From positions 2,878,950-2,942,949 of the forward strand of contig NW_020313168.1 of assembly GCF_003265705.1 (NCBI RefSeq): DNA of 64,000 nt. Direction: 5' to 3'. The notes beneath the pieces were generated by a model. The model saw only the letters and a program-made list of their open reading frames with translations. It searched no databases and was not told where the DNA came from. The translations under genes were made by a program, and so were the position numbers. This stretch comes from Callorhinus ursinus. Its lineage: Eukaryota; Chordata; Mammalia; Carnivora; Otariidae. Of this stretch, positions 43,085-53,847 are shown one piece after another. Every line of letters begins with the position of its first letter. Positions within the stretch are counted from its first letter, which is position 1.

Positions 43085-43235
43085 TGTCCACTCCCTAAAA
43101 GTTAGAATCCTATTAAGGTCGCGGTTCCCTACATTTGTGACATAAAGACAGTCTTGGAGAAAACTTAGGCTGTTCAGCATCAAAATCCTATTACCAAACG
43201 CCGTGTTTCCGTGCACAGACACCTGGCGGCTAGGA
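43085..43235. promoter_or_regulatory. Possible conserved element
   Basis: AT-richer than its flanks and not a recognised repeat: 'gaatcctattaaggtcgcgg', 'tacatttgtgacataaagac' and 'catcaaaatcctattacc'. Weak candidate. Confidence 0.2.
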
Positions 43236-44500
43236 GATAAGTGGGAACGCGCTCCTGATTGCGGCCGCTGCGCTATCTGCCCAGCCCAGGCTGTGCGGGA
43301 GCCCAGCCCCTCCGCCCCCGTGCCCCCCCCTTTGCTACCCTCCACCCCCCACTGTCTGGGTAGCTTCACAAAGTCTCCCGGTGCCAGTGGAGAAAGCCAC
43401 CTAGAAAGTCTGTGTCCTCGACCCCCACCGAGACCCTGGGGTGACTTCCTCTCCCTGGCCCTGCCTAGGAGGGTGTCTGTGAACTGGGGTCCCTGGCCGG
43501 CAAGGGTACCACAGAGGGCAGAAGAAGGGGGATAGGGTGTGGGGAGGAGGGGCTTAGACACTATCCTGGGCTGGGGGCTGTGCTAAGGCCCAGGGAAGCA
43601 AGCATGGGGATTAACTGTGGGGACCGTGCTGCCCCCAAGCCCTATGGTCAGACAGCCAGGCTGAGAGATGGGGCTCACAGAGCCAGCCCCGGGCTCCCTC
43701 CCTGCATTCTCCTGTCCCCCTGGTGAAGATCACTGACCTCCAGCTCTGTGATCCCTGGTGGGTTCCAGACCCTGCCCTAGGGCTGTCTTTGTGAGCATCC
43801 ATTGGCCACCCACACTCCCCTGCAGACAGGATGGGGCTGACTCTCCATTTGGCCTTGCGGGGCCTTCAGGCCTGAGCCACCTTCTCTCCTGCCACCTGCC
43901 CTCAGCTGGCCAGGCACTGGGGCTGAGCCCCCTCCTGCAGCCTGCTGCTCTACAGCTACTTCCTCCTGAAAGCTGGTCATACCCCAGCCCACTCCCAGCC
44001 TTCCTATGCCCCCAGTACTCTGTGCCGCAGACAACAGAGTGTATTGTAATTATCTGTTTAAATCATGGCAATGCACACCCGTGCTCCTGCCCAGGCCTGG
44101 GTATGTCGCAGGTGAGAAGCAAAAGGGGGCTTGTCACCAGCTGTATGGGGGAGTGGTCCCGCTCATGGGTGAGCCCATGGCCTCTCAGGTAGGGGCACAA
44201 GGTGAGGGGACTGTCAGCCTTCAGCTTAGCCCCATTTATCTGCCCACTTCCCCACTGGACTCTGAACTATGGAAGGCCACGTGGGATGCACTCCCCACCC
44301 TTGAGGAGGGTGGGAAGAGCCCGTCTGGGTCCCCCTCAGGGTCTTCTCTCTTTCATCACCTCCCCCTGTCCCACTGTGCTTTCCTTCACAGCCACGGGGC
44401 CCTGACCCCCAGAGAGGTGTGGGGCATGGAGGGGGACGTGGAAAGGGGTAGTTTGTCCACCGGGTCACCTGGGCCGGCAGGTGAGACTCAGGGTCTTGCT
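43236..44500. other. GC-rich single-copy DNA, no gene seen
   Basis: It includes a short patch with 'gattgcggccgctgcgc' (a NotI site) but no CpG island. No exon recognised. Confidence 0.45.
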
Positions 44501-44504
44501 CTTT

Positions 44505-44660
44505 CCATTCATTTATTCATCCATCCAACGAACGTTTGAGAAGCTCGTCTATGTTGGGCACTGGGTTTACAGTGGTGAACAAAACAGATATTCTCCAGCC
44601 CTCAAAGACCATGGATGAGTAAAGAAACAAATTAAAATATAATTATGATTTGCAACAAGC
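44505..44660 (-). repeat. L2 LINE 3' end
   Basis: 'cattcatttattcatccatc', 'caacgaacgtttgagaagct', 'tgggcactgggtttacagtg', 'gtgaacaaaacagatattct' and 'ccagccctcaaagaccatgg' match the L2 reverse complement closely. Confidence 0.85.
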
Positions 44661-45027
44661 ACCACAGAGGAGAACAGGGACCCAAGAGATGGGACGGGGC
44701 GGGGTCTCACAGGAGCACAAAGTGAGATGGTCCCCGTTGGGGGCAGGGGGCCACTGGATCCCGTAGGGACCGAAGCACCTGACGCCCTCTTGCTGGGCGT
44801 AATAGAGATCGGGGTTTGTGTGGTGTCTCGCAGCCTTGGCTTCCTTCTCTGTGGGTCTCCCTGTTCCCTGCACAGGCTTCTCTCCCAGCCCTGCTGCCTC
44901 CCAGGGATCCTGGGTGTGCTCCTCATCACCTGTCCCTCATGCCCACTCCATCTTCTCCCCGGGTGTTCCTCTCCGTGCCCTTGGCTAAAGGCACCATTTA
45001 CATCTCTCCTTGCTGTAATCCCCGTAT

Positions 45028-45330
45028 TAGGTATCTGTTGGTCCCATGGTTACACCAAACCTTAGCAGCTTCAAACAATAGTCGCTTCTTAGCCCACGCT
45101 TTCTGGGGCTCGGGAGTCTGGGAGTCCAAGCAGCTGAGGTGTCTAGCTCAGGGGCCTTCACGGGCTTGCAGTCAGCATGCTGGCTGTCAGAGGGGGCCCT
45201 AGTTCCTCCTATGTGGATCTCTCCCTATGGCCGCTTGAGTGTGTTTCCATGACGTGGTGGCCAGCTCCCGCAAGCGTGAGAGTGGGCGACATCGTTGATG
45301 ACCGGATCTCAGAACTGAGACGCCCAGCCC
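45028..45330 (-). repeat. MLT1-type LTR
   Basis: 'attaggtatctgttggtccc', 'accttagcagcttcaaacaa', 'tctggggctcgggagtctgg', 'atggccgcttgagtgtgttt', 'ccatgacgtggtggccagct' and 'gcgtgagagtgggcga' match the reverse-complement LTR ('gggctgcttgagtgtcctcacgacatggcagctgg'). Confidence 0.8.
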
Positions 45331-45819
45331 TGGCACAAGGCAGGAGGGGACTGCAGCAGGAGACAGGAGGTGAGGATCCTGGCGGCCATCCTAGAGGCGG
45401 GCACCACAATCCCCAAAGCAGACAAGACTGTCTCCCAAGCCCTAGATCCTGGCAGCCAGCCACCTGCCAAATACCCTCTCCCCCATATGTCCCAAGGGCT
45501 CTTCAGACACAACGTCTAAGTCTGAACCCAACCCCACAAGCCTTGGGAAGCCTTATTGTGTAGCAGTTAGCATATACCAAGGTGTCAAGAATACCGTCGG
45601 GAGTGCACGTAAGCCTATAACAAACACCATCATCCACCCGGTGCAAGCCCCCCGAGTCCTGCCCATCATCCCACCCAGTCTCCATCCACCTGGTGGGAGC
45701 CTCAGTTTCTCATGTGACAGCCAGCAGCTGCCTCCAGATTGAGATTCCTGCCTTAGTTTTTACCCCCTTCTGGCCTGGCCTCACAGGCACCAGAGCCAAC
45801 TTCCTAAGACACAAATCTT

Positions 45820-46090
45820 CATAGTTTCCTGCTGAGAATTCTTCAGGTGGCTGTTGGCGCGGTGTTCAAGGTGCTCCAGGATCTGGTGCCTGACTTACGT
45901 GTCCAGTCCCAGACCTTGAAGTCGCCTCTCTGCCCCTCTAGCGTGGTTCCATACCTGCCGGCCCAGCCGCTCCGCTGCTGGGTTGTTAGGACTCCCTCCA
46001 CGGTGGGCCTCCTCCTCCGGGAAGTGAGAGCACCCTCTCAGGATGAGCGAGGTGCCTCTCTCTCTGCTACGGGCCCCACACACTGACACT
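45820..46090 (+). repeat. L2 LINE fragment (sense)
   Basis: 'gagaattcttcaggtggctg', 'ttcaaggtgctccaggatct' and 'ggtgcctgacttacgtgtcc' follow the L2 sense region ('caaggccctgcatgatctgggccc...cctctccagcc'). Confidence 0.55.
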
Positions 46091-46095
46091 GCGTC

Positions 46096-46215
46096 TGTGC
46101 ATTCAGCCACTCACACGTGTCTACTGAGCCCCTGTCCTGTGCCACGCACTGTTCTAGATGCACCCAGCACAACTGAGGTCTGCCCTGTGGCACTTGACGT
46201 CTCATGTGAGGCCTT
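46096..46215 (-). repeat. L2 LINE 3' end (antisense)
   Basis: 'gcattcagccactcacacgt', 'ctactgagcccctgtcctgt' and 'gccacgcactgttctagatg' match the L2 reverse complement. It lies between two sense L2 pieces. Confidence 0.75.
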
Positions 46216-46239
46216 ATCCCTCCTCTGCTGGGTTTCTGG

Positions 46240-46360
46240 TTTGCTTATCATCCCGTCCTCTGTACTGCAAGCCCCTTGGGGACAGGCCTGTGTGGTGTTC
46301 TCATCTGTGTCCCCAGTCTCTAGCGTAGGAGGGACTGGATGGATGCTCAGCGCTGGAATG
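46240..46360 (+). repeat. L2 LINE 3' end (sense)
   Basis: 'ctgcaagccccttggggaca', 'ggcctgtgtggtgttctcat', 'ctgtgtccccagtctctagc' and 'ggatggatgctcagcgctgg' match the L2 sense 3' end. Confidence 0.7.
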
Positions 46361-46774
46361 ATGCTTTTGGGAAAGGCCAGCCCGTGGGAACCAGCTGCCC
46401 TAAAGTTCCCCGAGGGCCTGAAGCAGGGCTCTTGGTCTGGCTCATTGATTCCTAGACTCAGGAACCCAGGCTGACTCGGTGAGGGAAGCATGGAAGATGC
46501 ACAGGAGAGGCTGGGAATGCTTTGAATCGTGCCCTGGGCAACTCCTCACCAATAGGTTGTACGCAACACAGCCACAGCTGGGCTGGAGTTCTCTCACATT
46601 TGGGGAGCACTTCTGCTTTGGGGCCTGGAGTCCCCCCTGGGGCCCCCACTTCAAGCCTGGCTGTCACTGGGGTCACACAGCCCCCAGCCTTTCCGCCAGA
46701 AACTGCTTTCCCCGACCTTGGGGAAAACTGCTTCCCAAATTACACCCCTCCATTTCCTAAGTGTTAAACACAGC

Positions 46775-46968
46775 GCAGAGGACACATAAACTGCATAAGG
46801 GCCTTCTCATTCCTGTTGGATGCGTTGAATAATGTAACATTCCAACAATACCTAAAGGTACACTGTATTATTAAAACTCACTGGTGTTAAAAAAGGAAGA
46901 AGAAGCCACAGCTCAGCTACAGTAGAATTGTCACCGACTCCCACTAGATGCCAGGATAATAAAACCCA
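46775..46968. promoter_or_regulatory. AT-rich island, candidate conserved element
   Basis: A non-repeat block with 'cataaactgcataagggcc', 'gttgaataatgtaacattcc', 'acactgtattattaaaactc' and 'ccaggataataaaaccc'. It borders a TTA microsatellite. Function is inferred only. Confidence 0.3.
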
Positions 46969-46993
46969 AATTATTATTATTATTATTATTTTT
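46969..46993. repeat. (TTA)n microsatellite
   Basis: About eight ATT/TTA units. Confidence 0.93.
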
Positions 46994-47224
46994 GTCAGAG
47001 ACGGGATTCATGAGGCATGAGGGGAGTCAGGAACAAAGCTGGTTTCTGGTTTAAAAAATGGAAGGAGGAGACTCGTGTTCAGGATATTATGTATTCCCTA
47101 TCATCTTTACTCTCGTGATGAAGCGCCCCGTGTTATTCTTCCCCTGGCTCAAGAGGTGGCCAGTTTTGCCTTTTTAGCGTGTCTTATGTCACGCCCTGGG
47201 TTTGGTCATTGGCTTGTGTTGGGG

Positions 47225-47465
47225 GGAAGCAGAGACCGAGAGGCATCAGGGAGGGGAGGAAGTGGACGGGCCAGCGCCATCACCCCAAACGGTGCCGGAG
47301 GTGGGGGGCGGGTGACAGAAGCCGGGGGAAGAGGCACGAGCGGCGGGGAGGGGAGCGCTTCAGAGGGAAATGAAGACAGGAAGCGATGTGAGTGCAGGGT
47401 CCCTGGTGGGTGAGGCCCTGGTGGGCGAGGGCTCCGTGTCCCACTGGGCCGTGTGGTCGGTAGGA
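47225..47465. other. Weak CpG cluster
   Basis: About 240 bp with relatively frequent CpG and a GC box ('ggggggcgggtgac', from about 47304). It is shorter and weaker than a typical CpG-island promoter, and no TATA or initiator context was recognised. Confidence 0.3.
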
Positions 47466-47544
47466 CAAGCAACTCCGCTTGGTCTGGATGTGTCGGTGGT
47501 TTTTAAAAAACGAATCCCAATCCTTGCCATTACGTTGAATTGGC

Positions 47545-47765
47545 CAGGTTTCACCACAGTACAAGTGACAGGTAGCTTTGCCTGAGTTTAAGGTGTGCGA
47601 CATAATGACTCATGGTGGGTACACGCTGTGAAGAGGCCACCACAGTGAGGTGGGGTGACATCTGTCCCCTCACATGTTCACACGCGTTTTCCCAGGATGA
47701 CGAATTTTGAGATCTCCTCCCTTGGCAACTTTCCCATTCACAACACAGCGTCGTTCAGCGCAGTC
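47545..47765 (-). repeat. L1 LINE fragment
   Basis: 'gtttaaggtgtgcgacataa', 'tgactcatggtgggtacacg', 'gaagaggccaccacagtgag', 'tgacatctgtcccctcacat' and 'tcccttggcaactttcccat' match the L1 reverse complement ('caggtgtacaacataatgattc...'). Confidence 0.8.
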
Positions 47766-48550
47766 CCCGGTCGCTCACTCACCTCCTGACAGCTGCACCC
47801 CATTTCCTGCCCCTGCCCCGCCTCTGGGAGCCCCTGGCTTGCTTTCTGTTCCTCTGGATTTCCTTGACTTCCTGCCAGGCAGAGCTGGTGGAGGAAAAGG
47901 TTCCTCCCGGCAATGAAATGAACCAGCGAAGATGTGGTTTGGGGAGGAAGGCCCCATTCCGAGATGGGCGAGCTGAGCCCCCTGGGATTTGCAGATGCCA
48001 CTTCCTGAGTCCCTCTGGGACATCGAATGGGAATGTAGACAGATGAAGGGTGGCTCCGAGTTCAAGTCCTGAGCTTACAGGGCTGCACCTGCCCAGACGG
48101 GGCCCGTGTGCCTGCCGCAGGCCCAGGGAGGAGGAGCACCATGAGGGGCGCCGGTGGGGTGTCTCTGCTTCTGTGTTGTTGCCTCAGCTCGAATCCTATA
48201 TGTAAAGCCACTTCCTCAGATGACCCCAGTTAGAAAGGACTATTGCCGTCCCCAGTCTGCCCTTGTGTCCCCAAGTCCAGGGCTGCCTTTCTCTTTGGAG
48301 ATGTGGAAAACCAGCCAGAATGGATGCCTCGTGCTGGGGCCCTCTCTGCCTGGGAAGTTGTGAGTGTGGATCTCTGGGGGGCTCCGCTGTTCATGTGCGG
48401 AATGTGACCTCACCCCCACCTCTGGGCACCGGAGACCCTACCACCCACAGCCCCAGAAGAATGGCAGTGACGTCTGCTCGCTGGTTTTCAGGTTGGCCAG
48501 GTAACGTTCCTCACCTGTGGGCGGCTCACCTAGACGTGCCTTCTTCTTCC
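47766..48550. other. Single-copy DNA, no gene seen
   Basis: No exon or repeat recognised. Confidence 0.45.
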
Positions 48551-48554
48551 TTTT

Positions 48555-48610
48555 CTTGTTCATTTAACGGGTGCTGGCGGAGCACCTGCTGAGCACAGTG
48601 CTGAGGAAGA
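48555..48610 (-). repeat. Short L2 3'-end fragment
   Basis: 'tgttcatttaacgggtgctg', 'gcggagcacctgctgagcac' and 'agtgctgaggaag' fit the L2 reverse complement. Confidence 0.5.
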
Positions 48611-48650
48611 CCAACCGGGGGCTGCCCTCGGACTAAGGTTCGTCCTATTT

Positions 48651-48668
48651 TGATGATGATGATGATAA

Positions 48669-48700
<32 letters not shown>

Positions 48701-48702
48701 AT
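48651..48702. repeat. (GAT)n(GGT)n compound microsatellite
   Basis: About thirteen GAT units (one changed to AAT) followed by four GGT units. On the minus strand it reads as a histidine-rich run, a repeat artefact. Confidence 0.97.
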
Positions 48703-49660
48703 TTGGCCGGGTTCTCCCCCTCCCTCGGTCCCTTCTACCCTTCTCTCCCCCTCCCAGCCTTGTAGAGGGCCAAGGACAGGGGTCCTCAGAGAGAAATGGA
48801 GGGGCCGACTGCCCAGTCCCTCTCAGGGCTAGAGTTTGAGGGTGGCCAGAGGATCTCCCATCCATGCAGGTCTGTTCTAGCGGGAGCCTCTGCTGGGGCT
48901 GGTGCCTATTTGTGTGTTGGCTTATTTTTTGCAGAAGACACTTTTTAGAAGTCCCAGTGTTTATTTTTCTATCTTCTCTCCCTAATGGCAAGAATCGCAA
49001 CAGGAGGCCTTTTGGGGCCAGGGCACCAAAGCCAGCCCCAGCCATCTGCCCCCTTGGGAGCAGAGCTGGGAGCTGGGCTGGCTCTGTAGCCACCATGGGC
49101 CCCGGAGACTTTAATTGGTGGCTGAGATAGGGGGAGGGGTGGGAATGCCCTGGAGAGACCTTCCCTGAGACCGAACCCTCCCAGCCTGCTCCCTGTCCTT
49201 GCCCTTGGTAGGACCACGCCTGGTACCTTCCAGTGCCAGGCCCTTCCCCAGGATCACGTCCTTCTGGGGCCCCCACCTCCTGTGTCCAGCCTTCCTGGGA
49301 AACTTCAGCCTCTGTCCACCCCCAAATTATTTTGAGGGCTCCCCCATCTAAAGTGAGGGGGTTGGATTCTGAAGAAGCAGGTCGAGGGAGTAGGGAAGAG
49401 TCCTGGCCGCCAGTGAACCCATGTTCCCACTGGCCCCGGGGTTCTGCAGTGTGGGGGGAGGCCCGCCCCCCACAGCAGGAGGCACAAAGGATATGGACAT
49501 TGACGGTCAGCAGTTGGAGGTTCCCTGCTTACCTCTGGCCCCGGGCTATGCACTGGCAGAGGCTGGAACCACAGGCACCTGCCACTGTGCTTGGTGCTCG
49601 GTGGGACATGGTGAGCGTGGTTCCCAGGAGGGGGACAATGCAGCTCCCTCTCCTGTTGGA
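48703..49660. other. GC-rich single-copy DNA, no gene seen
   Basis: The 238-codon minus-strand open frame (48560-49276) gains length from the (ATC)n run and has no domain. Confidence 0.45.
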
Positions 49661-49709
49661 CCTGAGCTGAAGGCAGACACTTAACCTACGGAGCCACACG
49701 GATGCCCCT
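49661..49709 (-). repeat. Truncated SINEC head
   Basis: Only the tRNA-like 5' part remains: 'cctgagctgaaggcagacac', 'ttaacctacggagccacacg' and 'gatgcccc'. The middle and A-tail of the element are missing on the left side, so this is a deletion product or an old recombination remnant. Confidence 0.85.
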
Positions 49710-51295
49710 TTTCTTTTCCCTTTTCCTGGAGCCAGCCTTGGGGCCTGGAGAGACTTCATGGCTCCTTACTTGCTTGGCCTTTTGCCTCTTATCTTTGTCT
49801 GTTCTGTGAAGATGGACGTGGGGCCAACCCCTTCCCCTGGCAGCCAGTGAGTCCTGTGTCCCTGAAAACCCCAGGGCAGAGGCCCCCGGTTCTGCACCGT
49901 GGGTGGTGGATGGTGTTTCGTCCTGCAGAGTAGGGGAGACAGCGCAGTTTCAATCAGGGACAGGCTGTGAAATGATCTCTCATTTAAGGACACAAAGGGC
50001 AACCGGCCGTTGGTGAGGCTGGCTCTCGCCCTGGGTCCCCGAGGCCTGGCCAGGGCAGGGCTGCTTGCCCCGGCGGGGTGTGGGGGGGGAGCTCAGGGCT
50101 GCCGGTCCAGCCCCAGTGACCCCACGGCCCATATTCCCCCATCTAAGTGAGCACTGCCGGCCGTGTACCACCCAGCAAAATGAAATAAGCTCTCCTTTCT
50201 AGGCTGCGCGGCTCCCGAGGGGGGTGTGCAGAGTCGGGGCACTGGGCACACAGCTCAGCATGCGAGTGGCGGGGGGCCGGCGGGGGGGACGTGAAGGCAT
50301 CACGCTGGAGAAGGTGGCCCGGATTTCAGGAAGAGAGAGGAGTTTGGGGGCTCCCTGGATTCTTGTACGGCCCCTCTCCCCTCAATGTCTTTGCTCCCTG
50401 TCCCTTGTCATCTGTCCTTCTTGGGTTTAGGTCCCCGTGGCGCTGTCCGCCTGTCCACCCTGCTCCTGTTCCTGTGGGTCTGGCGCAGAAGGAGTTCAGC
50501 CCTTGCCTTCTGTGCTGGCTGCTGAGGGTCAGGCGCTTGGTTCTAAGGGAAGCCTGCCTACCTGCCTTGTCTGCCCACCAGCTTGGTCACCACCTGGAGC
50601 CGCCTCTACCGGGGCTCCCCTTCCTCCTGCTGGGCCCTTCCCCTAGCCACCTCTCCCACTGCCTAACTTAGCACCAGCCCAGGAGAACAGATCACAGACT
50701 TGCTTTTCCCATTGACAAGTGGCCTCCTGGAGCTTAGGGCCTTTTTCCGTTCTCTCTGATGCCCAGCTCCTGTGCTGTGCGTGGATGGCATTGGATGGTC
50801 ACTGGAGAGGCGGGCGGGATCCAGGCGTTTCTCCGCAGTTGGCGGCGCTCTGTGGGGTTGGCCCTGCCATGTGGGATGTGGGTGGTTCTCCTTTAAGGAA
50901 CTGGATTTTAGGAAAAGAAACAAACTGGTAGTCTTTTCTTTCCTTTTTTTAAAGCTCCGTTGTGGGATTTCTGGGGACGTGCTAGCAGGAGCCGGTCCAT
51001 GGAGGTGGGCTGGGGGAACCAGTCCCCGGCCAGTGTGACTCAGGACCCTGCCCCAGAGCCAGTCTCTGGGGGCTGACCAGAGAGGAGGTCCTGAATGGAG
51101 TCTGTGTCCCGTCTGCCTGATGGCACGCGTATGGGGTGGGGGTGAATGAAGCAAAGAAAGGACTTCCAAGGCCCAGGTACCCCCCTACCTCCAAATAGCA
51201 ACTAACCAGCCCCCTTGTGTTCCCTGGGAACCCTGACTCCGGGGTGTGATAAAGGATGCTCTTCTATAGAAGCCTAATATGTGCATAGGGAAAGG
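49710..51295. other. GC-rich single-copy DNA, no gene seen
   Basis: No exon or repeat recognised. Confidence 0.45.
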
Positions 51296-51297
51296 GG

Positions 51298-51680
51298 TCG
51301 TTCATGCCTTCATGCCTTCAGTCCTTCACTTGACAAACACCGAGTGAGCTTCAACTGTGTGCCAGGCACGGTCTAGGCACTGGGGATCAGTATGGAGGAA
51401 AAGAGACCCAAGTGCTTGCCCTCAGGGCGCTTGCGTTCCAGGGGCGATGCATCTGTGTGGTAGCAGATGGGAATGGTCCTGGGGGAGGTTCACGGGGCAG
51501 AGGAGGAGGGACTGCCGAGGGGGGCGGCCGCCGCGTTTGATAGGGTGTTCTGCTCGGGCTTGGCCAACGGAAAGGTGCCATATATCAGAGTCCCCAGGGA
51601 GGGAGGGGCAAGACATGCAGTGATGGAGGGAAGAGGGTCCCGAGCAATGCAGGTACAAAGGCATGGTGCAGGGGGAGGCA
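51298..51680 (-). repeat. L2 LINE, extended 3' region
   Basis: 'cagtccttcacttgacaaac', 'accgagtgagcttcaactgt', 'gtgccaggcacggtctaggc' and 'actggggatcagtatggagg' are the L2 reverse-complement end. A 'gcaatgcaggtacaaaggca' block further on suggests the element continues to about 51680. Confidence 0.75.
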
Positions 51681-52374
51681 TGTGTGTGTGGGAGGGGGCA
51701 GCCTGGAGGCCCGGGGACTGCAGGTGGTGGGGGGCACTGTCTAGGGTCCCATGGGCAGAGGAAGATTTACCAGGAGGCTATGAACCCCACAGACTGAGCA
51801 AGACCCTGCAGCTTATTTTTGCCTTCATCATCCTAGGTAGCACCCCCAAATCCTGTAAGCGTCAAGGTCCCCAAACCTGGTTTCACCTGGCGTGCTGGCC
51901 ACTGTAGCAACTCTGGGCATTTTCTCCCGGTGACACAGGACAGTGTTGGAGGGATATGTCTGGAGAGTGACATCACCCAAAGAATCTTTTAAAAAGAGCG
52001 GGACCAGGGAGTTTCGGCAATGGTAGCAGTGGGGGGTCCTGGACTCTGCACTGGGCGTGGCCGGAAGTGTGTGGGGGGGAGGGGGGCGTGACCAGACCGG
52101 GTAGGGCCAGCACCAGGGAGGGGGTCAAAGAACAGTTGGGGTGTTCATCATGGTGGGAGGGCTGACTGCACAGCAGGGGACGGCCCACCTGCCGTTGGGG
52201 GATAGGGTCCTAATGCTTTGTTTCCCCCACAAGTTCCTCTCCGTCCCCTGGGGTGTGATCCCTGGTGGCCACACCCCCTCTTCTCTAGGATACTCACCCC
52301 TGTGTTTTTTTTATATCAAAAAGAGGATATTTGCTTCAAAGGCATTTACATTTTTTTCTTTTCTTTTCCTTCAG
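51681..52374. other. Unique sequence upstream of the candidate exon
   Basis: No coding signal. The last 30 bases (52345-52374) form an almost uninterrupted pyrimidine tract ending in CAG, the acceptor of the exon at 52375. Confidence 0.45.
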
Positions 52375-52521
52375 GTTGAGAATCCGTCTCTGAGAACCTG
52401 AAGCTTTTCCTGCTGATTCTCACTATTTTCCCAGCAAACTTCCACCCAAGAAAGTTCCAGAAAGAACACCCGTGGGAGGCCTCCCTGCTACAGCGAAGCA
52501 GACCTCACCCACCACTACCAG
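52375..52521 (+). ncRNA. Candidate non-coding or 5' UTR exon
   Basis: A 147-bp interval bounded by near-ideal splice signals. Upstream is a long pyrimidine tract ending 'ctttcttttccttcag'-like sequence with the AG at 52373-52374. Downstream is the donor CAG/GTAAGG (exon end at 52521). The interval is not a recognised repeat. It has no ATG on the sense strand. Two frames stop early (TGA within the first 30 bases) and the third has a TGA as its first complete codon and is then open to the donor. This fits an untranslated leader exon of a + strand gene or a lncRNA exon, not an internal coding exon. No transcript evidence is available. A chance pair of good splice sites remains possible. Confidence 0.45.
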
Positions 52522-53035
52522 GTAAGGCTGCCGCCGGACAGAACAGTCCTGGGAGTCTGGGTTTGCGACGGAAGAACATTTTATTGGCACAAGGGAATGG
52601 CAAGGTGGGGACGTTCTGCTCGCTCTGGTGTGAGGATCACCATGTTCTGGGGGGGCTCAAGGGGTGGGATGGGGAGCATTGGCAGATCCCTGGGAATGTG
52701 CTGGCTTGAATTTGTAAGGAGTACCTGCCGTCTGTGACCTGAATTCCATCAGCCTGGCTGCAGAGTTATTATCCCAGGAAGGAAGGTGGACGGGGTGTGA
52801 TGAACCCTGTCTGGTGTCAGTGCGAGATGCTGCAGAGGCTGAGGCCGGGTCTGACCTTCCCCTGCCCAGATTTCCCTGCAGCTCCTTGAGCAGCGCTCAT
52901 GCCTCCACTGGGCTCCAGAGGGGATCACCTGATGGCTCCATTCCACTTAAGTTGTGGCAGGAACCCCCCAAGGTTGGCGGGTTAGTGGCAGACCCTTGCA
53001 GGCTTGGGGCCTGTCCCCCATCAGGCTGCCCCACT
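52522..53035. other. Unique sequence downstream of the candidate exon
   Basis: Starts with the donor GTAAGG. No further exon recognised before the LTR. Confidence 0.4.
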
Positions 53036-53039
53036 TCAG

Positions 53040-53530
53040 ATGCCAGCCACAAGTCTTGGGGGCCACTTGTACTTCTGATGTACCAGCTACAAATTCCCAT
53101 GACCTTCAGTTTTGATAATTTGCTAGAATGACTCTCAGAACTTAAGAGCCATACTGATGGCTATGTTTTTATAATAAAGGACACACGTAGCATGAGGTCT
53201 GCCCTCCCTCTGTAGGGTTAGAACAGGTCACCCTTCCAGCATATCCATGTGTTTGCCCGTCACCAAGCTCCCTGAGCTTTGGGTGTCCAGAGTTTTCCTG
53301 GAGTCCTGTTACGTCATCGGCCACAAGACCGGACCCTGTCTCCTACCCTCTCTGTCCCCTGAGGGAGAAGGGAAATCTCAGCTCGCCAATCGCTGCCTCT
53401 CTCGAAGGACCCCAAGCCCGAGCACCCAGTTAGCGGGAAGTCAGGTGTGGGAATAACAGATGACACTCCCATCCCTCGGGAATTCCAGAGGCCAGGGACA
53501 AAACCAGACAGGGTCTGGATCACATCACCA
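53040..53530. repeat. Ancient ERV LTR, subfamily unassigned
   Basis: 'gataatttgctagaatgact', 'ctcagaacttaagag', 'tttttataataaaggacaca', 'catatccatgtgtttgcccg', 'tcaccaagctccctgagctt', 'cctgttacgtcatcggccac', 'gatgacactcccatccctcg' and 'ggaattccagaggccaggga' match, in order, a familiar mammalian LTR ('gctagaatggctcacagaac...ttataaaggatacaac...'). I cannot place the exact subfamily. It contains an AATAAA signal at about 53174. Confidence 0.65.
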
Positions 53531-53847
53531 GGAAGCTCAGTGCAGCCCCACTCCCTGCCGAGACACTGCCCAAAACTGGAGGGGCGGGCTCATCCGAGGC
53601 AGGGCAGGAACGACTCGAACCCCTCACCCTGCCATCCGCCTGTGTGCTAACGCACATGATGCCAACAAGAATTCTGGGCAAGGAGCCGAGCACACTGGCT
53701 GGTCTCTCTAGTACCCTTTAAAAGAGTGCACAGAATCAGATTCTGTACCGGGTATTGGGGGCATCTGTGGTCATGTGCTGCTCATTTCTGTCTCAGGGTG
53801 TTTGGGGCCCTGTCCTTCAGTAGGTTGATGTACACTGCCTGGTCTGC

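Noticed and set aside
48560..49276. 238-codon minus-strand open frame with a histidine run
   Set aside because: The histidine run is the (GAT)n microsatellite; the rest has no recognisable domain.
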